Source: Corynebacterium falsenii
GTDB taxonomy: Bacteria > Actinomycetota > Actinomycetes > Mycobacteriales > Mycobacteriaceae
NCBI RefSeq assembly: GCF_020099275.1
Contig: NZ_CP083646.1
Coordinates: forward strand, 62,001-126,000
Direction: 5' to 3'
Length of the DNA: 64,000 nt
Shown here: positions 1 to 7,872 of the stretch, piece after piece
How the letters are laid out: the number at the start of each line of letters is the position of its first letter
Position numbering within the stretch: the first letter of the stretch is position 1
Program-made: the position numbers and the translations under genes
Notes under the pieces: model-generated
What the model was told of the DNA's origin: nothing
Databases searched by the model: none
The model's input: only the letters and a program-made list of their open reading frames with translations

Positions 1-60
1 GGGCGCATTGACCTCCGCGACACCTTCAAGATGAACGGTGGAAACGTCGGCCGCGGCTAG
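1..60 (+). CDS. C-terminal end of an unidentified protein (partial)
   Basis: The first 60 bases read as an open frame ending in TAG, giving about 19 residues that finish FKMNGGNVGRG. The gene begins before the window, so no domain is visible. It runs in the same direction as the Asp23 operon, 139 bp upstream of the next start, so it may be an earlier member of that operon such as another small Asp23 protein. That is inference from position only. Confidence 0.4.
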   Translation, partial: GRIDLRDTFKMNGGNVGRG

Positions 61-109
61 CGCCCGCGCTGTCCACCACGCCGCCGCACACCGCGACAGT
101 CCCCCCGGC

Positions 110-161
110 CTAGTGACCCTAGAGACACTCTAGTAACACCCTAGTGACACCCTCGTGACAC
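110..161 (+). repeat. Array of five 10-11 bp direct repeats upstream of the Asp23 gene
   Basis: Five copies of a CTAGTGACAC-like unit start at 110, 119, 130, 141 and 152, so the last four are exactly 11 bp apart. The array ends 38 bp before the ATG at 200. A spacing of about one helical turn places the copies on the same DNA face, which is typical of arrayed regulator sites. The binding protein is unknown; the GntR protein at the end of the operon is one candidate. Confidence 0.55.
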
Positions 162-199
162 CGGGCCGATCCACAGAGCTTGAACAGGCAGTCACCATC

Positions 200-1552
200 A
201 TGTCTACGCAGACGTACCAACTGAACGCGAAGAGTCTGGAACCGATCGTGCGCCGAGCCGCACTCTCGGTCCCCGGCGTGATTCGCCACACCTCCGGAAT
301 CAACCGCCTCACCGGGCGGGAGTTTCCCCTGTGCGATATCCAAGAAGACCACCACGGTCCGGGAGCGGAAGCTGTCGAAGATACGCAGGCCGAGCCCGAT
401 GCGGTACGCGGTTACACCATCGATATGCAGATCGCCGTGCGTTGGCCCAGCCCGGTTAACGCCGTAGCGCAGATGGTGCGCTACACGGTGGCGCAATGGA
501 TCATCGATTACACCGGCCGCGGAGTAAATGCGATCAACGTTGAAGTCGCCGCAGTAGTGCCCGCCGAGGTCGATCCCAGCATCCCGCAGGAGCGGGTGAC
601 GCTGGACGACCTGAAGGCCGCGGATCCCCATCCAGACTTGGCGAAGATCATCGCTAATCCCGTGTTGCCCAAGGCTGAGCCGAAAATCAAGGATCACCCC
701 ATCCGGCGGGAGCTCCGCAACCTCCCAGAGCCGACCGGTCTGCCACTCAAGCAATCCGTGGAGCAGCCCGAGCCGCTCACGCCCTCGGAAGCTCCCATGG
801 TTCGGCCACTGCCCATCAAGGCCGATCCCCAGGTGGATCCGCTACCGGTCACGATCTTCCCGGAGGTTACTCCACTGCCGGCCCGGCCCGTCGAGATCAC
901 GAACGTGGTGGATGTCCAGCCCGTGCCGGAGCCCCACGGGCTGGAGCTCACCATTCCCGTCGCTCGGCCTCATGGATTGCCCTACCGCCCGACTCCTCGG
1001 GCTCAAGGTTTGCCGCTGACCATCCCCGTCCAGCGTCCGACCGGGCTGCCGAAGCAGAAGCTTCGCTCCCCCAAAGGCCTTCCGCTCACCATTCCGGTGT
1101 ACCGCCCCACCGGGCTTCCCACTCGCCCAATGCGGGAACCCGAAGGTTTGCCCCTGACCATCGCGGTGCAACGCCCCGGTGGTTTGCCGCAACGGAAGGT
1201 GAGCAAGCCCAAGGGGTTGCCGCTGACCATCCCGGTCTACCGGCCCACCGGCCTACCGCAGCGTCCCGCCCCGATGGCGAATGGCCTGCCCATCACGATC
1301 CCGGTCTTCCCACCGTCTGGTCCGGTGTACCGCCCGATTCCGAAGGCCACCGGGCTCAAGCTGCGTGAGGATATTCCCACACCCGAGGGCTTGCCGACCC
1401 ACACCATCTCCACGCCTGAGGGACTGGCCACCACGGTCACACCCAGCGTGCGCGAGGATCGTGAGCCCATCATTGTTGAAGCCACTCCCGTGACATGGGA
1501 GGAACTCGAGGAGTTCGAGGGGCCGGAGGAGAACAACCATGACCATCGATAA
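200..1552 (+). CDS. Asp23/Gls24 family envelope stress protein with long proline-rich repeat tail
   Basis: The protein has about 450 residues. Residues ~5-125 resemble the Asp23/Gls24 (alkaline shock) fold: an N-terminal SLEPIVRRAALSVPGV segment, then beta-rich IDMQIAVRWP and a helix before INVEVAAVVP. The rest is proline rich and contains five 23-residue repeats built on GLPxxPxxxxxGLPLTIPV. Usual Asp23 proteins are only 110-180 residues, so the tail is exceptional. ATG 200 is chosen over the upstream in-frame GTG at 155 because the Asp23 domain begins right after it. The 3' end overlaps the next gene by 14 bp, so the genes are probably cotranscribed. In Staphylococcus Asp23 is tethered at the membrane by AmaP; the two membrane proteins downstream could do this here. 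Confidence 0.75.
   Translation: MSTQTYQLNAKSLEPIVRRAALSVPGVIRHTSGINRLTGREFPLCDIQEDHHGPGAEAVEDTQAEPDAVRGYTIDMQIAVRWPSPVNAVAQMVRYTVAQWIIDYTGRGVNAINVEVAAVVPAEVDPSIPQERVTLDDLKAADPHPDLAKIIANPVLPKAEPKIKDHPIRRELRNLPEPTGLPLKQSVEQPEPLTPSEAPMVRPLPIKADPQVDPLPVTIFPEVTPLPARPVEITNVVDVQPVPEPHGLELTIPVARPHGLPYRPTPRAQGLPLTIPVQRPTGLPKQKLRSPKGLPLTIPVYRPTGLPTRPMREPEGLPLTIAVQRPGGLPQRKVSKPKGLPLTIPVYRPTGLPQRPAPMANGLPITIPVFPPSGPVYRPIPKATGLKLREDIPTPEGLPTHTISTPEGLATTVTPSVREDREPIIVEATPVTWEELEEFEGPEENNHDHR
974..1318 (+). repeat. Five tandem 69-bp units coding for a 23-residue proline repeat
   Basis: Units begin at 974, 1043, 1112, 1181 and 1250 with no gaps. Each codes for GLP, a variable basic stretch, then GLPLTIPV-like residues and a proline pair. 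Third-position bases differ between units, so the array is not a recent duplication and looks selected at protein level. Half-units before (around 950) and after (to ~1420) show further decay. Confidence 0.85.
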
Positions 1553-2159
1553 TCGGTTTGCCGTAGATTTCGACTCCCTCGGGTCGGAGATCGCCACCAA
1601 AGAGGAAGACCGGGCTCCGGCTAAAGCACCGGTGGCCTCCCCAAAGGCACGCTGGCTCGCAGTCCTGTTCGGCCTACTGCTCATCGCCGTGGCCGTCGTC
1701 ATCGGCCGCGACCTTCTTATCCGCGCCGACCACTTGTCCGGAGACACCTGGCTGCCCCCGGTCTTCGACTGGTTCGGTAGCTTCGACCGCAAGCAGTTCG
1801 CACTCGCGACCGCGATCATTTCGGGGGTCATCGCGCTTCTGCTTCTCATCGCGGTTGTGGCGCCGCGTCGCCGCACGCACATGGAGCTCGATCCCCTCTG
1901 GCTGCGCCCCGTGGACGTCGCTCGCCTCGCCACCTCCACCACGCGTGGGGTGGCGGGTGTTGTTGCTGCCAACTCGGTTGCCACGCGCAAGAAGCTGACC
2001 GTGACCGTGATTCCCGCCCGGGGCAGTGGAACGGCGGACCTCGAGACCTTGAAACAATCCATCGTCCAAGCCCTCCACGAACGTCTCGGCGGGTTGATCG
2101 ATGAGGGTGGCGTCGCCTTAAAGGTGCGAATCAACAACGAACCAGGAGCGCAGGCGTAA
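1539..2159 (+). CDS. Two-TM membrane protein of the Asp23 operon (DUF6286-like)
   Basis: A 206-residue protein with a charged N-terminus, a membrane segment at ~39-56 (WLAVLFGLLLIAVAVVIG), an extracellular-type loop, a second segment at ~87-108 and a soluble C-terminal domain of ~95 residues. The gene order Asp23, two-TM protein, second two-TM protein matches actinobacterial Asp23 loci, where such proteins are annotated as DUF6286 or alkaline shock anchor. It overlaps the previous gene by 14 bp and the next by 1 bp, so the three are translationally coupled. The family name rests on context and general layout; I could not run a profile search. Confidence 0.65.
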   Translation: MTIDNRFAVDFDSLGSEIATKEEDRAPAKAPVASPKARWLAVLFGLLLIAVAVVIGRDLLIRADHLSGDTWLPPVFDWFGSFDRKQFALATAIISGVIALLLLIAVVAPRRRTHMELDPLWLRPVDVARLATSTTRGVAGVVAANSVATRKKLTVTVIPARGSGTADLETLKQSIVQALHERLGGLIDEGGVALKVRINNEPGAQA

Positions 2160-2716
2160 TGAGCAAGTCAAAGATGGCGATCAACCGCCTCGTCACATTC
2201 ATCGTCGCTGTTGTGTTTGGCCTCATCTGTGCGTGGGCGATCGGTGAATACCTCAACCAGAACTGGGCAGACGATGCCGGTAGGAACGTCCAGCACACGG
2301 TGGGCGAAACGGTTCCGCAGAGCGGCAATTACGACATCATCATGCTCGCCGTAGCACTCGGCTGTGCGGTAATCGGACTGGTCATCATCGTGATGAACAT
2401 CGAGCGTCGGCGCATCGGGAAGAAGAACCTCGCGCACTCCCAGGTGGACGGGGTGCTCACCGTCCACGCCGGAGACATTGCAAGTGCCGCCGCGCAGGAG
2501 CTGGAACGCAATCGCGGAGTACGAGTCACCACCCACATCGCCACGGTTGACCGCGGACAGCGCGTGATGCAGTTCGTCATCCGTGCCAACTCCACCGTGG
2601 ACGTTGCGGCGCTGCGAGCAGCGTGCCGACAGACCGCAGAGGATATCGTGGCTGCCACGCCTGGAATGAACTTCGCTCCGCGCTTCCGCTTGGAAGTCGA
2701 GAGGGTGGCCGAGTAG
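2159..2716 (+). CDS. AmaP-like two-TM membrane protein of the Asp23 operon
   Basis: The protein has 185 residues, with membrane segments at ~10-28 and ~61-80 separated by a polar loop, then IERRRIGKKN on the cytoplasmic side and a C-terminal alpha/beta domain. The start ATG overlaps the preceding TAA by one base (TAATG). The topology and place resemble AmaP, the membrane anchor of Asp23, although sequence identity to AmaP is not evident by eye. It is followed 3 bp later by the GntR gene. Confidence 0.6.
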   Translation: MSKSKMAINRLVTFIVAVVFGLICAWAIGEYLNQNWADDAGRNVQHTVGETVPQSGNYDIIMLAVALGCAVIGLVIIVMNIERRRIGKKNLAHSQVDGVLTVHAGDIASAAAQELERNRGVRVTTHIATVDRGQRVMQFVIRANSTVDVAALRAACRQTAEDIVAATPGMNFAPRFRLEVERVAE

Positions 2717-2719
2717 AGC

Positions 2720-3517
2720 GTGACCGAAACACGCGGATCAGCGGGATCGGCCCGCTCTCAACGTCCTCGCTTTGAAGAAATCGCCGACACCATCCGTGCC
2801 GATATCCGCGAGGAGATCTATGCGGTGGGCAGTTCGCTTCCCAGCGAAGCGGATCTCTCCCGCCGATTCGGTGTGTCGGCCGGAACCGTGCGGCGCTCCC
2901 TCAATGAGCTGCTGGCAGAAGGCACCCTGTCGAGCAGGCGTGGTGCACGCAAGGTCGTGATGCGCAAGCCCGCCCGATTCCCTGAAGTGAGCAAATTCCG
3001 CAGCTTCGCGCAATGGGTCTACGGCCAGGGTCGCACACCGGGCGGGCGTGTGATCCGACAAGAATGGGCACCCGCGCAGGATGCCGACGCAGAGCACTTG
3101 CGGGTCGCTGTGGGGTCACCGGTCCTGGAAGTCTTGCGCGTCCGGACTATCGATGACCACCCCATCATGATGGAGCGCACGCGGTATCCCGAATGGGTAG
3201 GAGTCAAGGTCGAGCCGATGTCTCCGCTATGCCCCTCGGTGACGAACGAGTTGCGCAACCGGTACGGGATTCACTTCATCGCTGCGGACAATGTGTTTTC
3301 CGCACAGACCGCGACCACCGACGACGTGGAACACTTGCCGATCAGTACTGGCGATCCTGTCCTGGTGCACCGGAGGATCTCGCGGGATGGGCACGGCAAT
3401 CCTCTGGAGATGGGCGAGGATCACTATGTGGCGCACGCACTGGCCATCGCCGTGCCGACGAGTGGGTTCCACAACAGTCTGAGCTGGACGTCCGCTGACC
3501 GCTTTCCTTGGTCGTAA
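2720..3517 (+). CDS. GntR-family (HutC subfamily) transcriptional regulator
   Basis: A 265-residue protein. Residues ~15-80 are a winged helix (PRFEEIADTIRADI, LPSEADLSRRFGVSAGTVRRSL). Residues ~100-255 form a UTRA ligand-binding domain with the usual features (VLEVLRVRTIDDHPIMMERTRYP, GDPVLVHRRISRDGHGNPLEMGEDHY). The GTG start lies 3 bp after the preceding stop, so it ends the Asp23 operon and probably controls it. HutC-type regulators respond to small organic effectors; the ligand here is unknown. The 11-bp array before the operon is a possible operator. Confidence 0.85.
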   Translation: MTETRGSAGSARSQRPRFEEIADTIRADIREEIYAVGSSLPSEADLSRRFGVSAGTVRRSLNELLAEGTLSSRRGARKVVMRKPARFPEVSKFRSFAQWVYGQGRTPGGRVIRQEWAPAQDADAEHLRVAVGSPVLEVLRVRTIDDHPIMMERTRYPEWVGVKVEPMSPLCPSVTNELRNRYGIHFIAADNVFSAQTATTDDVEHLPISTGDPVLVHRRISRDGHGNPLEMGEDHYVAHALAIAVPTSGFHNSLSWTSADRFPWS

Positions 3518-3859
3518 TTGCCGTCATGGTGGGGGCGCTGGTTAGTTGACGGCTGCTAGCCGGACTGGGCCTCGCCCTGAAATCTGCAGCAACCGTCTCT
3601 ACACTGGGTAGATGTGTTCAACGACCGTTCGCCTCACGGCGAAATGTTCGCTTTGGGAACTGGCGAGAGATGCACCATCCGTGCCGTCGCTGACGTCGCC
3701 TCCTCGTAGGCAGTTGGCGGGTCGTTGGATGTGATCGACTGAATGTCATCAACCAGTCTTAATCGACCACTCTGATCAGCGTTGATGAACAAGCTCGTAC
3801 GACACGTACGCAATGCAGAAGAAAACACGACGTAAGAAAACGACAGGAGTTGACAACGA
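3518..3859. other. Intergenic region between the GntR gene and marC
   Basis: No convincing gene. The stretch contains a short palindrome CGTACGACACGTACG around 3797-3812 and the ribosome binding site GACAGGAG (3842-3849) that precedes the GTG of marC. I see no clear terminator for the Asp23 operon and no confident -35/-10 pair. Confidence 0.5.
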
Positions 3860-4492
3860 GTGACTTTGTTCCACTTCATTGTTGCCGGCTTCGCTGCGCT
3901 TTTCCCTCTGGTTAACCCCGTTGGCGGCGTTGCGATTTACGCCAGCATGAGTTCGCACTTGGATCCGGCCGAGAAGCGCTAGCAGGCCATCAAGACCGCG
4001 ATTTACATCTTTATCCTCTTGGCCGTGTTCGGCCTCCTCGGACCACTGATCCTCAAGGGACTGGGCCTTACTATTCCCGCCCTGCAGCTCGCCGGTGGCC
4101 TCATCGTGGGCGCCGCGGGCTTCGGCATGATTAACCCCAAGACCGAGCACGAGGAGAACATCAAGAGCAAACACGAGGGCAGGCAGGACATTTCCTTCTC
4201 CCCGATGGCTCTGCCCATGCTCGCCGGCCCGGGTGCCATCGGTGCTGTCATCGCTCTCGGTGCCCGTAATGGATCGGTGGAAACGCTCATCGGCCTGACC
4301 CTCGGCTACTTCCTGCTGGCACTGCTGACCGGTGTGCTGCTCTACTTCGCCACCCCGCTGTTCGACAAGCTGAAGCCGGGCGCCATCGACGCGCTGACCC
4401 GCATCATGGGCTTCTTGATCCTTGCAATCGGTACACAGATCTTCATCGGCGGCCTGCACGACTGGCTGATCCACGTCGGCGCTCTACACTAA
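3860..4492 (+). pseudogene. marC: MarC-family membrane protein gene interrupted by an in-frame TAG
   Basis: Reading from GTG 3860 gives a full-length MarC-like sequence of 211 codons (VTLFHFIVAGFAALFPLVNP ... GLLGPLILKGLGLTIPALQLAGGLI ... HDWLIHVGALH), the normal size for this six-TM family. Codon 41 (3980-3982) is TAG, in the context EKR-stop-QAIKTAI, which a single C-to-T change from CAG would explain. A ribosome binding site GACAGGAG lies 10 bases upstream. No frameshift is present on either side, so the damage looks recent. A shorter product could only start at a weak TTG near 4019 and would lack the first membrane segment. MarC proteins have no firmly established transport role. Confidence 0.8.
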
Positions 4493-4604
4493 CGCCGCAT
4501 CGCCGCGGTACGGTCCCCTTCGGAGCATCGGGGACTGGGAGGGCAGCCACTGCGTAAACCTCCACACACGAACATAACCCCGGCTTGCAGCCCATGACCT
4601 ATGA

Positions 4605-4612
4605 CCTTTCGG
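4605..4612. repeat. Target site duplication, left copy
   Basis: CCTTTCGG immediately precedes the left inverted repeat and is identical to 6071-6078. Eight bases is the usual duplication length for ISL3 elements. Confidence 0.9.
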
Positions 4613-6070
4613 GGCTCTTCACGTTTCGGAGTGCGTAGTTGACCGCGGGGTGGGGTTCGGGGTGGCACAACATATAGGGGTCCTGGCCGGTACAAGATGA
4701 GAGTTACGACGCTTCCATCCAACCGAACCAGGACCCTACTGTGCAGCCTACTACTGGCAACCTCGTCGCCGACACCATCTGCCGCACCGCCGAGATCGGC
4801 CTGACGATCACCGGTGCCGCCGACGCCGGAAACATCACCATCATCGACGCCACACCCGTGTCCGCGAGCAACACCTGCCCTGACTGCGCACAATCCGGGA
4901 AGCTTCGCGACCACGTCCTTCGCCGTCTCGTCGATCTGCCGGTGGTCGGGTTCCCGACCCGTCTGCACGTCCGCGTGCCCCGCTTCACCTGTACGAATGC
5001 CTCCTGTGGCAGGAAGATCTTCCAGGCCACACTGAGCTGCGCCGATGACGGAGCGAAACTCACCCACCGGGTGACCCGCTGGATCCTCCAGCGCCTCGCG
5101 GTCGACCGGATGAGCGTGTCTGCCACCGCCAAGGCACTCGGCGTGGGTTGGGAGCTGGTCAATCAGGTCGCCCTCGAGGCCTGCCGCAAGCTTGTCTACG
5201 ACGACTCTCCGCATCTGGACGGGGTGCGCATCCTCGGGGTGGATGAGCACGTATGGAAACACACCCGAAAGTCAGGTCAGCCATCCAGTCTGGTGACCAT
5301 CCTCGTCGACCTCACGCCCCTGGTCGACGGCCGTGGCCCTGCCCGACTGCTGGACATGCGCCCCGGCCGCAGTGCACAGGTGCTGCGCACCTGGCTGCAG
5401 GAACGCGATCCTGCTTTCCGGGAAAATGTGCAGGTGGTGACCATGGACGGCTTCACCGGTTACGCCTCAGCCGTCGATCAGATGCTCCCGGATGCCACCA
5501 AGGTCATGGACCCCTTCCACGTGGTGCATCTGGCAGCCGACAAACTCACCGGATGCCGGCAACGGCTCCAACGAGAGACCACCGGACACCGGGGCCGCAA
5601 GGACGATCCGCTGTACAAGCACCGTCGCACGCTACTGACCAGGACGGACTACCTCACCGAGCGGCAGAAGCAGCGCCTGGACATGCTGTGGGCCACCGAT
5701 GACGAATACGTGGCCCTGGAGGTGACCTGGATGTTCTATCAGGACATGATTGCGGCTTACGGGCATCCGCAGAAGTCGGAGGGCAAGAAGCTCATGAGCA
5801 GGGTGATCAACAGCATTCGTAAGGGCCTACCGAAGGGGCTGGAAGAGCTCGCGCAACTGGGTCGGACATTGTGGCGTCGGCGTGAGGATGTCCTGGCGTA
5901 CTTCGATATCGGGGCGTCCAACGGTCCGGTCGAGGCGATCAACGGACGGCTCGAGCATCTACGCGGGATTGCTCTGGGGTTCAGGAATCTCAACCACTAC
6001 ATCTTGCGGTCACTGATCCACTCCGGCCAGATACACAACCGGATCAACGCACTCTAAATCGTGAAGAGCC
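4613..6070 (+). mobile_element. Complete ISL3-family insertion sequence (IS1207/IS31831-like), 1458 bp
   Basis: The ends are 24-bp inverted repeats matching at 21 positions: GGCTCTTCACGTTTCGGAGT at 4613 onward and, on the minus strand, GGCTCTTCACGATTTAGAGT from 6070 down to 6047. Perfect 8-bp duplications flank it (4605-4612, 6071-6078). One transposase fills the interior. With intact ends, duplication and gene, this is probably a young and possibly active copy. The ends and transposase resemble the corynebacterial IS1207/IS31831/IS13869 group. Confidence 0.95.
4741..6057 (+). CDS. tnp: ISL3-family transposase
   Basis: A 438-residue transposase. The N-terminus carries a zinc-binding zf-ISL3 region (CPDC near residue 41 and CTNASCGRKIF near residue 85) and a helix-turn-helix (~112-150). 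The DDE catalytic domain shows ILGVDEHVW (~165), VVTMDGFTGY (~238) and GPVEAINGRLEHLRG near the C-terminus. The length is typical for IS1207-like elements. Translation starts at GTG 4741, just inside the left end, and the stop codon lies within the right inverted repeat. No frameshift is visible, so the enzyme should be functional. Confidence 0.95.
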   Translation: MQPTTGNLVADTICRTAEIGLTITGAADAGNITIIDATPVSASNTCPDCAQSGKLRDHVLRRLVDLPVVGFPTRLHVRVPRFTCTNASCGRKIFQATLSCADDGAKLTHRVTRWILQRLAVDRMSVSATAKALGVGWELVNQVALEACRKLVYDDSPHLDGVRILGVDEHVWKHTRKSGQPSSLVTILVDLTPLVDGRGPARLLDMRPGRSAQVLRTWLQERDPAFRENVQVVTMDGFTGYASAVDQMLPDATKVMDPFHVVHLAADKLTGCRQRLQRETTGHRGRKDDPLYKHRRTLLTRTDYLTERQKQRLDMLWATDDEYVALEVTWMFYQDMIAAYGHPQKSEGKKLMSRVINSIRKGLPKGLEELAQLGRTLWRRREDVLAYFDIGASNGPVEAINGRLEHLRGIALGFRNLNHYILRSLIHSGQIHNRINAL

Positions 6071-6078
6071 CCTTTCGG
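6071..6078. repeat. Target site duplication, right copy
   Basis: CCTTTCGG directly after the right inverted repeat, identical to 4605-4612. Confidence 0.9.
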
Positions 6079-6129
6079 CCAAGGTTACGGAGCCCGATGG
6101 AGCCGGGGTTTTAACAGTGCTCGCATACC

Positions 6130-6174
6130 AGAAGCGGGGCACAGCACTTCTTTGGAAGTGCCGTGCCCCGCTTC
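6130..6174 (-). terminator. Large stem-loop downstream of tuf
   Basis: AGAAGCGGGGCAC and GTGCCCCGCTTCT pair around an inner stem GCACTTC/GAAGTGC with a 4-base loop, giving a stem of about 20 bp with one mismatch. It lies ~95 bp after the tuf stop. No long T run follows on either strand, so it may work with other factors or in both directions. Confidence 0.65.
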
Positions 6175-6268
6175 TGTGTACAGTCTCGCTTGCAGGGAAC
6201 CTCTCTGCTCAGCCCTGGAGGCTTCGGAGAGGACTACCTAGCTGCGCGATCCTATAAGTCGATCGACC

Positions 6269-7459
6269 TTACTTGGTGATCTTGGTAACGCGACCAGCGC
6301 CAACGGTGCGGCCACCCTCGCGGATAGCGAAGCGCAGGCCCTCGTCCATAGCGACCGGCTGGATCAGGGTGACGGACATGTCAACGTTGTCACCAGGCAT
6401 AACCATGTCGGTGCCCTCAGGCAGCTTCACAACACCGGTAACGTCGGTGGTGCGGAAGTAGAACTGCGGACGGTAGTTGTCGAAGAACGGGGTGTGGCGG
6501 CCACCCTCGTCCTTGGACAGGATGTACACGGAGCCCTCGAACTCGGTGTGCGGGGTGTAAGCGCCGGGCTTAGCCACGATCTGACCACGCTCAACATCTT
6601 CGCGCTTCAGGCCACGGAGCAGCAGAGCAGCGTTGTCGCCGGCCTCAGCGGTGTCCAGCAGCTTGTTGAACATCTCGATGGAGGTAACGGTGGTCTTCTG
6701 GGACTTCTCGCGGATACCCAGGATCTCAACCTCGTCGTTGAGGTTCAGGATGCCACGCTCAACACGGCCGGTAACAACGGTACCGCGGCCGGTGATGGTG
6801 AAGATGTCCTCGATGGGCATCAGGAACGGCTTGTCGGTCTCGCGCTCCGGATCCGGGATGGAGTTGTCGCAAGCGTCCATGAGCTCGAGGATCTTCTCGG
6901 TCCACTCGGGATCGCCCTCGAGAGCCTTCAGTGCGGAGATGTGGACAACGGGAGCCTCTTCGTCGTACTCCTGCTCGCCCAGCAGCTCGCGGACCTCCAT
7001 CTCAACGAGCTCCAGCAGCTCCTCATCGTCAACCATGTCGCACTTGTTCAGTGCAACGAGGATGTAAGGAACGCCAACCTGGCGTGCCAGCAGCACGTGC
7101 TCACGGGTCTGAGGCATGGGGCCATCGGTAGCAGCAACAACCAAGATAGCGCCGTCCATCTGGGCAGCACCGGTGATCATGTTCTTGATGTAGTCAGCGT
7201 GGCCGGGAGCGTCGACGTGTGCGTAGTGGCGCTTCTCGGTCTCGTACTCAACGTGGGAGATGTTGATCGTGATGCCACGCTCCTTCTCCTCCGGCGCCTT
7301 GTCGATGGCGTCGAAAGCGAAGGACTTGTTGGACTCTGGGAACTTGTCAGCCAGAACCTTGGTGATAGCGGCAGTGGTGGTGGTCTTGCCGTGGTCGACG
7401 TGACCGATGGTGCCGATGTTAACGTGCGGCTTAGAACGCTCGAACTTAGCCTTCGCCAC
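6269..7459 (-). CDS. tuf: Elongation factor Tu
   Basis: A 396-residue protein starting [21 protein letters not shown]1 GHVDHGKT, switch [10 protein letters not shown] and NKCD are all present, followed by the beta-barrel domains 2 and 3 ([20 protein letters not shown]; final [11 protein letters not shown]). It delivers aminoacyl-tRNA to the ribosome. The size is the standard one and the sequence shows no unusual residues. It is the last gene of the str cluster but is separated from fusA by 413 bp and probably has its own promoter. A ribosome binding site (AGGAGG) sits just upstream. Confidence 0.98.
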   Translation of the reverse strand: MAKAKFERSKPHVNIGTIGHVDHGKTTTTAAITKVLADKFPESNKSFAFDAIDKAPEEKERGITINISHVEYETEKRHYAHVDAPGHADYIKNMITGAAQMDGAILVVAATDGPMPQTREHVLLARQVGVPYILVALNKCDMVDDEELLELVEMEVRELLGEQEYDEEAPVVHISALKALEGDPEWTEKILELMDACDNSIPDPERETDKPFLMPIEDIFTITGRGTVVTGRVERGILNLNDEVEILGIREKSQKTTVTSIEMFNKLLDTAEAGDNAALLLRGLKREDVERGQIVAKPGAYTPHTEFEGSVYILSKDEGGRHTPFFDNYRPQFYFRTTDVTGVVKLPEGTDMVMPGDNVDMSVTLIQPVAMDEGLRFAIREGGRTVGAGRVTKITK

Positions 7460-7872
7460 TTTGTGTCCTCCTGGACTGCTCGGTGGCTACGACTTTCGCA
7501 GCCACATGAATTTTCATTTCCAGCGAATCGGTTCCCTACCGGTTGCAGGGTCCCAGCTTCGACTGGTCTTTCTTCTTGCCGATTGTCAGATTTACGGTGC
7601 AACGAAAATCTTTACCTCTGTGCAGAGGACAAATGCGTTACACACAACTGGGTAACGGCCAGCACTACGCATCCTACGTGAAAACACGCCAGCGGAAAAA
7701 TTGACTCACTTTGTAGCCAACTTGTGGTAGCTGGTTACGGCGTGTTCGCAGGATGCGAGCTGCTGGCCCCTACCCCGCCGCGCTGCCTTCGGTCAGATGC
7801 TTTCTTCAAGCACCCATCCGTACTGCAACAGCGGCGTTGGTAGCGGATTGCAGTGATGCGATTGGCCAGGTT
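7460..7872. other. tuf leader and fusA-tuf intergenic region
   Basis: No gene is supported here. On the minus strand it contains a tuf leader of about 200 bases with a ribosome binding site close to the start, and the promoter candidate at 7671-7699. The part near 7740-7860, just after fusA, holds only short imperfect inverted repeats and no strong terminator. Confidence 0.6.
7671..7699 (-). promoter_or_regulatory. Probable tuf promoter
   Basis: Minus strand TTTTCC (7699-7694), a 17-base spacer and TAGGAT (7676-7671). The -10 fits the corynebacterial TANNNT pattern and the spacing is ideal; the -35 is weak, as is common in this genus. It would leave a leader of about 205 bases before tuf. 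Confidence 0.45.

Larger units (their letters stand above)
4576..6112 (+). terminator. Intrinsic terminator of marC, split by the insertion sequence
   Basis: The arms AACCCCGGCT (4576-4585) and AGCCGGGGTTTT (6101-6112) are perfectly complementary and end in a T run. They lie 30 bases or fewer on either side of the 8-bp target duplication. Removing the element and one duplication restores a hairpin 80 bases after the marC stop. The element therefore landed in the loop side of the marC terminator. Confidence 0.75.

Noticed and set aside
110..161. The 11-bp array as a CRISPR-like array
   Set aside because: Units are far too short and there are no spacers.
3980..3982. Reading the TAG in marC as a recoded amino acid (pyrrolysine-like)
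   Set aside because: No supporting context is visible, actinobacteria of this type do not use pyrrolysine, and a single transition explains the stop.
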